Source: Deferrisoma camini S3R1 (GTDB taxonomy: Bacteria > Desulfobacterota > Deferrisomatia > Deferrisomatales > Deferrisomataceae). From it: a stretch of 64,000 nucleotides of DNA. This document shows, piece by piece, positions 43,868-51,770 of the stretch (its first letter is position 1; each line of letters opens with the position of its first letter). The position numbers were made by a program, and so were the translations under genes. The stretch spans positions 1,947,014 to 2,011,013 of the forward strand of contig NZ_JAFN01000001.1 in NCBI RefSeq assembly GCF_000526155.1, read 5' to 3'. The notes under the pieces were generated by a model that saw nothing but the letters and a program-made list of their open reading frames with translations, had not been told where the DNA came from and searched no databases.

Positions 43868-45643
43868 TCAACCCCCTCCGCCCTCCTCCAGGGCCGAGAT
43901 CATCGCCTCCAGCACCTCGTACCCTCCCGCCCAGAACCCGGGGTCCTCCAGGTCGTAGCCCAGGCCGGCCACCAGCTCAGCCGGAGACCGGCTTCCGCCC
44001 GCGGCCAGCAGCTCCCGGAGCTTCGGCACGAAGGCCGCCCCCTCCTCCTGGTACCGGCGGTACAGGGCCAGCACCAGCAGCTCGCCGAACACGTAGGCGT
44101 AGCAGTAGAACCGGGTGTGCACGAAGTGGGGGATGGCGCTCCACGCCCAGCGCGCGGCCGGCACCTGCTCCACGGCGTCGCCGTACGCCTCGTCCAAGGC
44201 CCCGAGCCACAGCTCGCACAGCCGCTCGTCCGACAGGTACCCCCCCTGCCGGTGGGCACGGTACTCGAACTCCACGTAGAGGTTCTGGCGGAAGGTGGTG
44301 GCGATCACGTCCTCCACCCGCTCGGCCAGGAGGTTGCGCCGCAGCACCGGGTCCAGGTCCTCGGCCTCGAGGCGGCGGGCCAGCAGGAGCTCGCCGAACA
44401 CGCTGGCCGTCTCGGCCATGGGAAGCACGGGGGAGTACTCCAGGAGCGGCTGGGCCCGGGCCAGGGTGAAGTGGATGCCGTGACCCAGCTCGTGGGCCAG
44501 GGTGGCCGCGTCCCGGAGCTTGCCGGTGTAGTTCATGAGCACGTACACCGGCAGATCGGGCGCGACGCCCATGCAGAACGCCCCCCCCGCCTTGCCGGGC
44601 CGGGGCGCGGCGTCGATGCGCCCCTCCTCGAAGAACCCCCGGGCGATCTCCTCGAACTCGCCCGCGAACCCGGCGTAGGCCTCCAGCACCCAGGCCCGGG
44701 CCCGCTCGAACGGCACCGCCTCGGGCTCGGGCCCGGGCAACGGCGCCACCAGGTCGGTGCTCCACAGCCGGTCCACCCCCAGGACCCGGGCCTTCCACCG
44801 ATAGTACCGCCGGGCCAGGCCGTAGTGGGCCCGGGTCACCTCCCTGAGGGTCTCCACCGCCCTCGGGGTGAGTTCGTTGCGGAGGTGCACGGGCTCCATG
44901 GGGTCCTGGTACCGCCGCAGCTCCAGGGTCTGTCGGTGGTCGAGGACCAAGGCGTTCCACACCGAGGTCAGGGTCACCCGCTGGGCCTCGTAGGCCCCCA
45001 GATAGGTCTCGTAGGCCCGCCGCCGAACGCCCCGGTCGGGGTGCTTGAGCAGGGCCAGGAGTTCCGGCCCGGTCAGATCCCGCTCCTCCCCGTCCAGCTC
45101 GAACCGGTAGCGGAACGACGAGGTGAGCTGGTCGTAGAGCTGCACGAACGCCGAGCGACCCACGAGGTCCTTCAGCGTCAGGATCTCCTCCTCCGCCTCG
45201 GAGAGCCGATGGGGCCGGAGGGCCCGGGAGTGGGCCAGGTAGTGGCGGTACCGGCCCAGGTCCGGGTGGGCCAGGGCCCGATCGAACGCGGGGTCGTCGA
45301 TCCGGTCGAGCTCCAGGTCGAAGAACACCGTGTGCCGGTGGGCCCGGGTGGCCGCCTCCTTGACCCGCTGGAGCAGGGCCACGCTGCCGGGGTCGGACGA
45401 GTCGGCCGCGAACCGAAGGTGTGCGAACGCGTACGGCCGCAGGGGGGCCCCCATCGCGGCCTCGTACTCCCGTACCGCCCGGGCCAGGTCGGGGGCGCCG
45501 GCCTCCCCCACCCTGCCCCTCCAGGCCTCCCGGAAACGCAGGGCGGCGGGCTCGATGGCCTCGATGTCCGCCTCCAGGGCGGGGTCGTCCGAGCCGGCGT
45601 ACAGGTGGTTCAGGTCCCATCGGGGAAGGTCGGTTGCACGCAT
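43868..45643 (-). CDS. pepF: oligoendopeptidase F, M3 family
   Basis: Cytoplasmic zinc peptidase of 591 residues. The active site is LAHELGHGIHF with the third ligand Glu in AETASVFGELLL, and the FCMGVAPDLPVYVLMNYTG and RFYCYAYVFGELLVLALY regions are typical. The start MRATDLPRWDLNHLY at 45643 fits the family; a longer frame above is not supported. It degrades peptides of about 7-17 residues. It converges with the RNase Z-like gene 44 bases away. Confidence 0.94.
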   Translation of the reverse strand: MRATDLPRWDLNHLYAGSDDPALEADIEAIEPAALRFREAWRGRVGEAGAPDLARAVREYEAAMGAPLRPYAFAHLRFAADSSDPGSVALLQRVKEAATRAHRHTVFFDLELDRIDDPAFDRALAHPDLGRYRHYLAHSRALRPHRLSEAEEEILTLKDLVGRSAFVQLYDQLTSSFRYRFELDGEERDLTGPELLALLKHPDRGVRRRAYETYLGAYEAQRVTLTSVWNALVLDHRQTLELRRYQDPMEPVHLRNELTPRAVETLREVTRAHYGLARRYYRWKARVLGVDRLWSTDLVAPLPGPEPEAVPFERARAWVLEAYAGFAGEFEEIARGFFEEGRIDAAPRPGKAGGAFCMGVAPDLPVYVLMNYTGKLRDAATLAHELGHGIHFTLARAQPLLEYSPVLPMAETASVFGELLLARRLEAEDLDPVLRRNLLAERVEDVIATTFRQNLYVEFEYRAHRQGGYLSDERLCELWLGALDEAYGDAVEQVPAARWAWSAIPHFVHTRFYCYAYVFGELLVLALYRRYQEEGAAFVPKLRELLAAGGSRSPAELVAGLGYDLEDPGFWAGGYEVLEAMISALEEGGGG

Positions 45644-45655
45644 CGGATCGCTCCC

Positions 45656-45776
45656 AGTAACTGCGGTCGTTGGTCGGGCCTTCGGCGCCACGGCATCACG
45701 GCATCACGGCTCGGGATCACGCGGTCTGTTGGAGAGCCGCGGCCGGTCGGTTCCCGTGGGCGGGCGGATCGGCTAT
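45656..45776. repeat. partial composite repeat between pepF and the DUF4911 gene
   Basis: The boundary AGTAACTGC and a short heptamer tract (GGTCGTTGGTCGG), then GGGCCTTCGGC, octamers CGGCATCA twice (about 45690-45706), then a truncated core arm (CGCGGTCTGTTGGAGAGCCG). It lies in a divergent promoter region. Confidence 0.7.
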
Positions 45777-45801
45777 GCTACCGGCATCGAAAGGAGGTGT
45801 C

Positions 45802-46056
45802 ATGGCCGAGGTTCCCCGGGAGATCTGGGTGGAGTGCCGGGTCCCCCACTCCCACATCTACTTCGTGCGCTACACCCTCGACGCCTACGACGGTCTTTGC
45901 CTCGCGTCCACGGTGGAGGACCCCTCCGGCCGGGTCCGGCTCCTCAGCACCGAGGACCGTGCCGAGGAGCTGGATCGGGTGTTGGAGGCCTTGGCCGAGG
46001 AGGTCCCGCTGCGGGTGGTCGGGCGGGGAACCCTCGGCCCTGGAGGGACGGCGTGA
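45802..46056 (+). CDS. DUF4911 protein
   Basis: 84 residues, starting MAEVPREIWVECRVPHSHIYFVRYTLDAYDGLCLAS, then VRLLSTEDRAEELDRVLEALAEEVPLRVV. This compact alpha/beta protein matches DUF4911, common beside TldD-like proteases in Deltaproteobacteria. No function is known. The ribosome binding site AAAGGAGG is excellent. Its stop overlaps the tldD GTG start (GTGA). Confidence 0.82.
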   Translation: MAEVPREIWVECRVPHSHIYFVRYTLDAYDGLCLASTVEDPSGRVRLLSTEDRAEELDRVLEALAEEVPLRVVGRGTLGPGGTA

Positions 46057-47435
46057 CGGCCCCCTTCGCCCCCGGCCGGGTGATCCGGCTGGCCCTCGCC
46101 CGGGGCGGGGATCTGGCGGAAGTGTACTGGGAGAAGGCCCGCAGCGCCACCGTGGTGCTGGAGGCGGGCCGGGTCGAGGAGGCCCGCGCCGGCATCCGGC
46201 ACGGGGCAGGCATCCGGGTGGTCGAGGGGGAGCACGAGGTCTACGGCCACCAGACCGGGCCCGACCCCTCGTCCCTGGAGGAGCTGGCTCGGGAGGTGGC
46301 GCGGCTCCGGCCCGGCTCGGAGCCGGCCGTGGTGGCCTCCGGCGCCGTCGCGCCCCTGGCGGGGCCGGGCAGGGATCCGTTCGCGGGCCTCGACCTGGCC
46401 GCCCGCGCCGACCTGGCACGCCGGCTCGACCGAGCGGCCCGGGCCGTGGACCGCCGGGTGGCGCAGGTGCGGGTGATCTACCAGGACCACGCCCAGGAGG
46501 TGTGGGTCGCGCCGTCCGACGGCCCGCCGGTGCGGGACCTGCGTACCGGGTTCTATTTGGGCGTCCTGGTGGTGGCCCGAGACGGCGAGGTGGTCCAGAC
46601 CGGGTACGAGGCCGTGGCCGCCACCAGGGGCTGGGAGGTGTTCGACGAGCAGCCGCCCGAGGAGCTGGCGGTGACCGCGACCCGCAGGGCCGTGCGGCTC
46701 CTCTCGGCGCCCCGGGCCCCGGCCGGCCGGATGCCGGTGGTGCTGGCCAGCCAGGCGGGGGGCACCATGGTGCACGAGGCCGTGGGCCACGGTCTGGAGG
46801 CCGACCTGGTGCTGCAGGGGCACTCGGTGTACGCGGGCCGGGTCGGGGAGACCGTGGCATCGGAGCTCGTAACGGTGGTGGACGACCCCACATTGCCCGG
46901 GCGGCGGGGGTCCTACCGGTTTGACGACGAGGGAACCCCGGCCCAGCGGACCGTGCTGGTGGAACGGGGCGTCCTCAAGGGCTTCCTCCACAGCCGCACC
47001 ACGGCCCGCCGCATGGGGGCCCGGCCCACCGGCCACGGCCGGCGGGAGTCGTTCGCCCACCGGCCGATCCCCCGCATGGGGAACACCCTGATCGCCCCCG
47101 GGCCCCACGACCCGGAGGAGATCCTGCGCGAGACCCCCACGGGCCTGTACGTGACCCGCATGGGCGGGGGCCAGGTGGACACGGTGAGCGGGGACTTCGT
47201 GTTCGAGGTGGCGGAGGGGTTCCGGATCGAGAGCGGCCGGGTGGGCGAGCCGGTGCGGGGAGCCACCTTGGTGGGCAACGGCCCCCGGGTGCTCCGGGAG
47301 ATCGACCGGGTCGGTTCGGACCTGGGGTTCTCGGTGGGCACCTGCGGCAAGGACGGCCAGGGGGTGCCCGTGGCCGACGCCCAACCCACCCTGCGGATCC
47401 CCGAGATGGTGGTGGGCGGCGAGGCAGGCTGTTGA
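46053..47435 (+). CDS. tldD: TldD/PmbA-type metalloprotease subunit
   Basis: 460 residues. The zinc motif HEAVGHGLEAD and the SGDFVFEVAEGFRI, GATLVGNGP and VGTCGKDGQGVPVADAQPTLRIPEM segments place it with TldD, which together with TldE/PmbA cleaves peptides such as modified peptide antibiotics and CcdA. No tldE neighbour is present. The GTG start overlaps the DUF4911 stop. The TGA stop falls in the boundary motif GTTGACCCGGC of the following repeat. Confidence 0.93.
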   Translation: MTAPFAPGRVIRLALARGGDLAEVYWEKARSATVVLEAGRVEEARAGIRHGAGIRVVEGEHEVYGHQTGPDPSSLEELAREVARLRPGSEPAVVASGAVAPLAGPGRDPFAGLDLAARADLARRLDRAARAVDRRVAQVRVIYQDHAQEVWVAPSDGPPVRDLRTGFYLGVLVVARDGEVVQTGYEAVAATRGWEVFDEQPPEELAVTATRRAVRLLSAPRAPAGRMPVVLASQAGGTMVHEAVGHGLEADLVLQGHSVYAGRVGETVASELVTVVDDPTLPGRRGSYRFDDEGTPAQRTVLVERGVLKGFLHSRTTARRMGARPTGHGRRESFAHRPIPRMGNTLIAPGPHDPEEILRETPTGLYVTRMGGGQVDTVSGDFVFEVAEGFRIESGRVGEPVRGATLVGNGPRVLREIDRVGSDLGFSVGTCGKDGQGVPVADAQPTLRIPEMVVGGEAGC

Positions 47436-47515
47436 CCCGGCGGAAAAGGAGGCGAGTTCGCCGGAGGCGGGCCATGGGGTCTGCCTCCGGCCATGCGGGA
47501 GTGTCGGGGGCGGAG
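47433..47515. repeat. truncated palindromic repeat after tldD
   Basis: TTGACCCGGCGGAAAAGGAGGCGAG followed by GGGCCATGGGGTCTGCCTCCGGCCATGCGGGAGTG, then a few degenerate heptamers (GAGACCAGAGACTAG). One arm only. Confidence 0.65.
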
Positions 47516-47523
47516 ACCAGAGA

Positions 47524-47760
47524 CTAGTGGATCGTTTCCAAAATCTCGTTGCGTTCCCTGGGGGTGGGGCTGGGGGCCCCTCCTTCGCTGAACGGCCTCG
47601 CAGGGGCCGCCTCGGCGCGGTCCGCTGCGGCGCGTGAGAGCACGCGCCGCGGCCGCTCCCCTGGCGCCGGGCGGCCCGAACTGCTCGGCCGTCGCGCTTC
47701 GTCAGAGCCCCCAGCCCCACCGAGGCAATCCGCAACCGTTTTTGCGAAACGAAACACTAG
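47524..47760. repeat. second inverted-repeat family, complete 237-bp copy
   Basis: The ends are CTAGTGGATCGTTTCC...GTTGCG...GGTGGGGCTGGGGGC on the left and, inverted, CTAGTGTTTCGTTTCG...GTTGCG...GGTGGGGCTGGGGGC on the right (to 47760). The arms match imperfectly over about 60 bases. The middle is very GC-rich with internal palindromes (CGGTCCGCTGCGGCGCG). No transposase is present. It is distinct in sequence from the main palindromic repeat. An AT-rich patch follows immediately. Confidence 0.75.
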
Positions 47761-47819
47761 AAACCATCTAAATTTCGGTAGGTTTTACGATTTAGACTGG
47801 TGTTCCTCGAGCCACCATG

Positions 47820-48020
47820 CCCCCGAGGCATTGGAGTCGAGGATCAGGAGCCGCTAGGCCGCCTAACTGCCCAGCCGCCTAGCCGAATCCAGGCCCCCTG
47901 CCCCCGGGACATGAGGTATAGGCGAAGAGGTGAGATGGCTCCTAGAACGTGGGAGAGTCCGAGAGGTTTTCAAGCCTTCTAGCCCCCTAGCTTTCCAGCC
48001 TTCCAGCGGGCCGAAGACCC
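47820..48020. repeat. octamer arrays and core fragments upstream of acyP
   Basis: CATGCCCCCGAGGCATTGGAGTCGAGG, then octamers of the GCCGCCTA type (47848-47886), then CCCCCTGCCCCCGGGACATG, and a second array (CTTCTAGCCCCCTAGCTTTCCAGCCTTCCAGC, about 47976-48007) that ends in the inverse UUCG hairpin GCGGGCCGAAGACCCG. Together with the elements to its left it fills the 610-base gap between tldD and acyP. No gene is supported there. Confidence 0.75.
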
Positions 48021-48045
48021 GAAGTCACCGACGGGAGGGGTAACC

Positions 48046-48321
48046 ATGGACGACGTCAGGGCCCATGTGGTGGTGAGCGGGCGGGTCCAGGGGGTGTGGT
48101 TCCGGGCCAGCACCCGGGACGTGGCGCGCCGCCTCGGGCTGCGCGGCTGGGTGCGCAACGTGCCCAACGGCGACGTGGAGGCCGTGTTCGAAGGCCCCCG
48201 CCCCCAGGTGGAGGAGGCGATCGCCTGGTGCCGCCGGGGCCCCCCGGCCGCCCGCGTGGACCACTGTGACGTGATCTGGGAGGAGCCCCGGGGGGAGGGG
48301 CCGTTCGAGGTGCGGTTCTAG
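48046..48321 (+). CDS. acyP: acylphosphatase
   Basis: 91 residues, alpha/beta sandwich fold. Motif VVVSGRVQGVWFRASTRDVARRLGLRGWVRNVPNG has the catalytic Arg and Asn expected. Hydrolyses acyl phosphates such as acetyl phosphate and 1,3-bisphosphoglycerate. It stands alone between repeats. The upstream GGAGGGG is a fair ribosome binding site. Confidence 0.95.
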   Translation: MDDVRAHVVVSGRVQGVWFRASTRDVARRLGLRGWVRNVPNGDVEAVFEGPRPQVEEAIAWCRRGPPAARVDHCDVIWEEPRGEGPFEVRF

Positions 48322-48322
48322 A

Positions 48323-48471
48323 TTGACCCGGCGACGAAATAGGCGCGTCACCTCGGTCTGTCCTCCGTCCCCTGAACTCTGTCCACCGATACGGCCGCGC
48401 CCGGCTCTCCGATGGGTCCCTTGCCCCTCGGATCTGGGAACGATAGCGGCTATTTCATCCGCCGGGTTGAC
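48323..48471. repeat. repeat copy with TTGACCCGGC-type ends
   Basis: The left end TTGACCCGGCGACGAAATAG begins two bases after the acyP stop. The right end GCTATTTCATCCGCCGGGTT (about 48451-48470) is its inverse with a few changes. Inside are degenerate heptamers (TCTGTCCTCCGTCCCC) and a core arm (CGCGCCCGGCTCTCCGATGGGTCCCTTGCCCC). This shows the second type of terminal repeat of the family. Confidence 0.75.
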
Positions 48472-48483
48472 AACAGGAGAACG

Positions 48484-49860
48484 ATGCGCAGCGCGTTCGT
48501 GATCGCGGCCCCCTGGTCGGGGTCGGGCAAGACCACGGTGACCCTGGCCGTGCTGGCGGCCCTGCAACGCCGGGGCCTGCGGGTGCAGGCGTTCAAGGTG
48601 GGGCCCGACTACATCGACCCGGCGCACCACGCCAGGATCACCGGCCGCCCCTCCCACAACCTGGACACCTGGATGATCCCCAGGGCCGTGAACCGCCGGC
48701 TGTTCCACGCCTCGGCAGCCGATGCGGACGTGGCCGTGGTGGAGGGGGTGATGGGCCTGTTCGACGGGGTGGACGGGACCCGGCCCGAGGGCTCCACGGC
48801 CCACCTCGCCCGGACGATTCGGCTGCCCGTGGTGCTGGTGGTGGACGCCCGGTCCATGGCCCGCAGCGCGGCGGCCCTCGTGCAGGGGTTCGCCTCGTTC
48901 ACGCCCCGGGTGCCCATCACCGGCGTGGTCTGGAACCGGGTGGGCAGCCCCACCCACCGACGGATCCTGGACGAGGCGCTGGCCGCCGCGGGGCTGCCCC
49001 CCGCGTTGGGGGCGCTGCCCCCGGAACCGGGGCTGGCCCTGCCCGAGCGGCACCTGGGGCTGGTCACCCCGGAGGACGCGGCCCTGCCCCCCGCGTGGGA
49101 GGACCGCCTGGCGGCGTGGATCGAGGACCACCTGGACCTGGACCGGCTCCTCGAGCGCACCCCGCCCCCCCCTCCTCCCCGGCTGCCCGTGCCCCGGCGC
49201 CGGGCGGGGACGCGCACCGTGGCCGTGGCGCGGGACGCGGCGTTCTGCTTCTACTACGACGAGAACCTGAGGCTGCTCGAGCGGGCCGGGGCCCGGATCG
49301 TCCGGTTCTCGCCGCTGGCCGGCGACGGTGTGCCGCCCGACGCGGACGCGGTGTACTTGGGCGGAGGCTACCCCGAGGTGCACGCAGAGCGGCTGGCGGC
49401 CAACCAGGCCTTCCTGGACGGGCTGCGGGGGTTCCACTCCCAGGGCCGCCCCATCTACGCCGAGTGCGGAGGGTTCATGGTGCTGTGCCGGTCTCTGGAG
49501 ACTCCCCGAGGGGGGCGGGTGCCCATGGCCGGGATCTTTCCGGCCGAGGCCCGGATGCGCTCCGGCCGGTTCCATCTGGGCTACCGCGAGGTGGTGGTGC
49601 AGGGGGTGGCCGGCATGGACGGGCTCACGGCCCGGGGTCACGAGTTCCACTACTCGGAACTGGTGGCCCCACCCCAAGGGGTGGAGACGGTGTACCGGGT
49701 GCGCAACGCCCGGGGCGAGGAGCTCGGTCGGGAGGGGTACCGGTCGGGCGCTGCCCTGGCCGGGTACATTCACCTGCACTTCGCCTCGTGCCCCGATCTG
49801 CCGCTTCGGTGGCTCGGGCTGTCGGGGCCCAGGCCCTGCCGGGCAGAGACCAGAAACTAG
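48484..49860 (+). CDS. cbiA: cobyrinate a,c-diamide synthase
   Basis: 458 residues, glutamine-dependent amidation of cobyrinate at a and c side chains. N-terminal P-loop APWSGSGKTTVTLAVL with KVGPDYIDPAHH and VVEGVMGLFDGVDG. C-terminal amidotransferase with YLGGGYPEVHAERLAAN, nucleophile Cys in YAECGGFMVLC and RGHEFHYSEL. ATG at 48484 with GGAGAACG upstream. The last residues (RAETRN) and the TAG stop are read from a heptamer array. Confidence 0.95.
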   Translation: MRSAFVIAAPWSGSGKTTVTLAVLAALQRRGLRVQAFKVGPDYIDPAHHARITGRPSHNLDTWMIPRAVNRRLFHASAADADVAVVEGVMGLFDGVDGTRPEGSTAHLARTIRLPVVLVVDARSMARSAAALVQGFASFTPRVPITGVVWNRVGSPTHRRILDEALAAAGLPPALGALPPEPGLALPERHLGLVTPEDAALPPAWEDRLAAWIEDHLDLDRLLERTPPPPPPRLPVPRRRAGTRTVAVARDAAFCFYYDENLRLLERAGARIVRFSPLAGDGVPPDADAVYLGGGYPEVHAERLAANQAFLDGLRGFHSQGRPIYAECGGFMVLCRSLETPRGGRVPMAGIFPAEARMRSGRFHLGYREVVVQGVAGMDGLTARGHEFHYSELVAPPQGVETVYRVRNARGEELGREGYRSGAALAGYIHLHFASCPDLPLRWLGLSGPRPCRAETRN

Positions 49861-49990
49861 AGACTAGACCATGCCCCCGATATTTGGCGGGTTCGAGAGC
49901 CGCCTGGCTAGTGTCATGGTTCGCAAGTTCGTGCAGTTCCGAGGGGGTGGGGCTGAGGGCCCCTCCGTGCAGGGAGCGGTAACGCCCGTT
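49846..49990. repeat. heptamer array and half copy of the second repeat family
   Basis: AGAGACC, AGAAACT, AGAGACT, AGACC (49846-49870), then from 49908 CTAGTGTCATGGTTCGC followed by GGGGGTGGGGCTGAGGGCCCCTCC, one arm of the element at 47524. A CCGTTTATCCGCCGG boundary follows at about 49986-50000. Confidence 0.7.
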
Positions 49991-50004
49991 TATCCGCCGG
50001 AGTA

Positions 50005-50256
50005 TCAGCCGTCGAGCCGCCGGTACCCCGTGCCGTCCCAGCCGTGGAGCTCTTCGTAGGGGCACCCGGCATCCGCGAGGGCCTGCTCCACCGCCTCCCG
50101 GTCGGCCATGCGAAACGCGATGGAAAGCCCGCAGTCCGAGGACAGCTGGCGGGGAACCGGCATGAGCCGCACGTCGAGGCCGGCCCCCTTGAGAACCTTC
50201 TCGGCCCGCATCACCCGATGGATGCTGTGGAAGATGAGAATTCCGTCCCGATCCAT
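50005..50256 (-). CDS. DUF3343 protein (putative Se/S carrier-like)
   Basis: 83 residues. Fits the small alpha/beta DUF3343 family with LIFHSIHRVMRAEKVLKGAGLDVRLMPVPRQLSSDCGLSIAFR and a conserved Cys before Gly. The family is listed as a putative selenium/sulfur carrier and often occurs near selenium genes. AGGAGA precedes the ATG at 50256. It is of interest because a selenoprotein is encoded 7 kb away. Function is otherwise unproven. Confidence 0.85.
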   Translation of the reverse strand: MDRDGILIFHSIHRVMRAEKVLKGAGLDVRLMPVPRQLSSDCGLSIAFRMADREAVEQALADAGCPYEELHGWDGTGYRRLDG

Positions 50257-50286
50257 GTGCCGTCTCCTCGCCTCGGGGGGCCGGCC

Positions 50287-50835
50287 GTGAGGCGCCCGCG
50301 CTCCCGGCCCGAGCCCCTCGGCCCCGCGGTCCAGGCCCTGGTCCGCTCGGTGCGCTCGGGGCTGTCCGGCCCCACCCACCGGGTGTGGGAGGTGTGGGAG
50401 GAGGCCGTGGGCCCCGACCTGGCCGCCCGGGCCCGGCCCCTGTCGGTGCGGGGCGGCGTGCTCACCGTGGGGGTCACGTCCTCCGCCTGGGCCCAACAGC
50501 TGTCGTTCCTGCGGACCGAGATCCTGTCGCGCCTGAACGCCCACCTGGGCGACGCCCCCCTCAAGACCATCCGGATCCGGGCGGTAGAACCCGAGCCCTC
50601 GCCCACAAGCCGGCCCTCGCCTCCGGAGCGCCCCGCACCCCGGCCGGTGCCCGGGTGGGCCCGGGAGCGTGTGCAGCGGATCACCCAGGGGGTCGCCGAC
50701 CCCGAGGTCCGCCGGGCCCTCGAGCGCCTCTGGCTCCGACACCTAGAGGCCAAGGGGGTCACGGAGGACCCAGCAGACGCTCCGCCTCCGGGGAGTACCG
50801 GCGATCCCTCCCGTGGAGGACCAGGGGAGGCCTGA
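50287..50835 (+). CDS. dciA: DciA-like protein (DUF721)
   Basis: 182 residues. The N-terminal 95 residues (PLGPAVQALVRSVRSGLSGPTHRVWEVWEEAVGPDLAARARPLSVRGGVLTVGVTSSAWAQQLSFL) form the DUF721 fold, the ancestral loader of the replicative helicase DnaB. The rest is Pro/Arg-rich with one further helix (ERVQRITQGVADPEVRRALERLWLRHLEAKG). Start GTG at 50287 is divergent from the DUF3343 gene. Its 3' end overlaps the convergent methyltransferase gene by 77 bases, so the last 25 residues deserve caution. Confidence 0.85.
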   Translation: MRRPRSRPEPLGPAVQALVRSVRSGLSGPTHRVWEVWEEAVGPDLAARARPLSVRGGVLTVGVTSSAWAQQLSFLRTEILSRLNAHLGDAPLKTIRIRAVEPEPSPTSRPSPPERPAPRPVPGWARERVQRITQGVADPEVRRALERLWLRHLEAKGVTEDPADAPPPGSTGDPSRGGPGEA

Positions 50836-51508
50836 TCTCCAGGTCCTCCCGCCCGCCCTTGACGGCCCGGACGAGCACCCGGTGGGCCGGCTCGCCGGCC
50901 CTGGGGTGCACCGGCCACAGCACCGACGGCTCCAGGCCCAGCCTCCGGCACTCGCCGAGCAGGGCCGCTGCCCGCCGGGCCGGGTACACGCAGCAGAACG
51001 CCCCGCCGGCCCTCAGTTTGGCCTCGGCCGCCCGGATCACGTCCGCGAGCCCGCAGGTCACCTCGTGGCACGCCGCGGCCACCTCGGGGTCGGGACTGGT
51101 CCGGCCCTGGCCCACCGGCCGGTACGGAGGGTTCGCCACCACCAGCGGGAACCGGCCGGGGGGAAGGCGCGCCGGGTCCCGCAGGTCGGCCACCGCGAAC
51201 CGGGCCCGGTCCGACAACCCGCTCGCCCGGGCCGACCGCTCCGCCCGGTCCACCATGGCCGGGCTGAGGTCCACCCCCACCACCTCCCGGGCGCCCCCGA
51301 GGGCCAGGAGCGCGAGCCCCACCACCCCGCACCCGCACCCCAGGTCCAGCGCCGTGTCCACCGGGGTCTGCGCGGCGAACCGGGCCAGCAGCACCGCGTC
51401 CACGCTGAACCGGTACCCCTTCCGGGGCTGGACCAGACGGATCGTGTTGCCCAGGGCCCCGTCCAGGGTCTCGTCAGGCCCCATCGGCACCCCGTCCCGG
51501 TGGACCAT
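50759..51508 (-). CDS. N6-adenine methyltransferase, TrmN6-like
   Basis: 249 residues. SAM motif LDLGCGCGVVGLALLALGG and catalytic NPPYRPVG identify an N6-adenine methyltransferase; the N-terminal ETLDGALGNTIRLVQPRKGYRFSVDAVLLARF is typical of the tRNA1(Val) A37 enzyme TrmN6/YfiC. ATG at 51508. It ends convergently inside the dciA 3' end. Confidence 0.88.
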   Translation of the reverse strand: MVHRDGVPMGPDETLDGALGNTIRLVQPRKGYRFSVDAVLLARFAAQTPVDTALDLGCGCGVVGLALLALGGAREVVGVDLSPAMVDRAERSARASGLSDRARFAVADLRDPARLPPGRFPLVVANPPYRPVGQGRTSPDPEVAAACHEVTCGLADVIRAAEAKLRAGGAFCCVYPARRAAALLGECRRLGLEPSVLWPVHPRAGEPAHRVLVRAVKGGREDLEIRPPLVLHGRDRRYSPEAERLLGPP

Positions 51509-51511
51509 GGC

Positions 51512-51770
51512 GTCCTCATATCAAAATTCTCGGCCCCCTGGGCTGGCGGGGCAAGGGACCTGCCTCCGGCCGGGCGCGAAGCCGGGCATGAGATTCGCCG
51601 CGCAGGCGCGGGGCAGAAGAGCAGGTTTCATGACAGCTCGGTGGAATCCGACCATTTCGCGGTCCGAGCATCAGAGGCGCTGCGCGGCGAGCTAAGGGGC
51701 CGCGCCCGGCTCTCCGACAGGCCCTTTGCCCCGCCCTGGTGGAGCTCTATTTGAAGGCAACCTGGGATCA
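51512..51770. repeat. palindromic repeat copy, inverted, ending in the DUF1015 stop codon
   Basis: The core (about 51545-51738) is in inverse orientation to the 15560 copy, with arms GGGGCAAGGGACCTGCC and GGCCCTTTGCCCC. The right end TTTGAAGGCAACCTGGGATCA is the terminal repeat with changes, and its last TCA is the complement of the DUF1015 stop. The left terminal repeat is truncated (ATATCAAAATTCTCGG). Confidence 0.8.
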
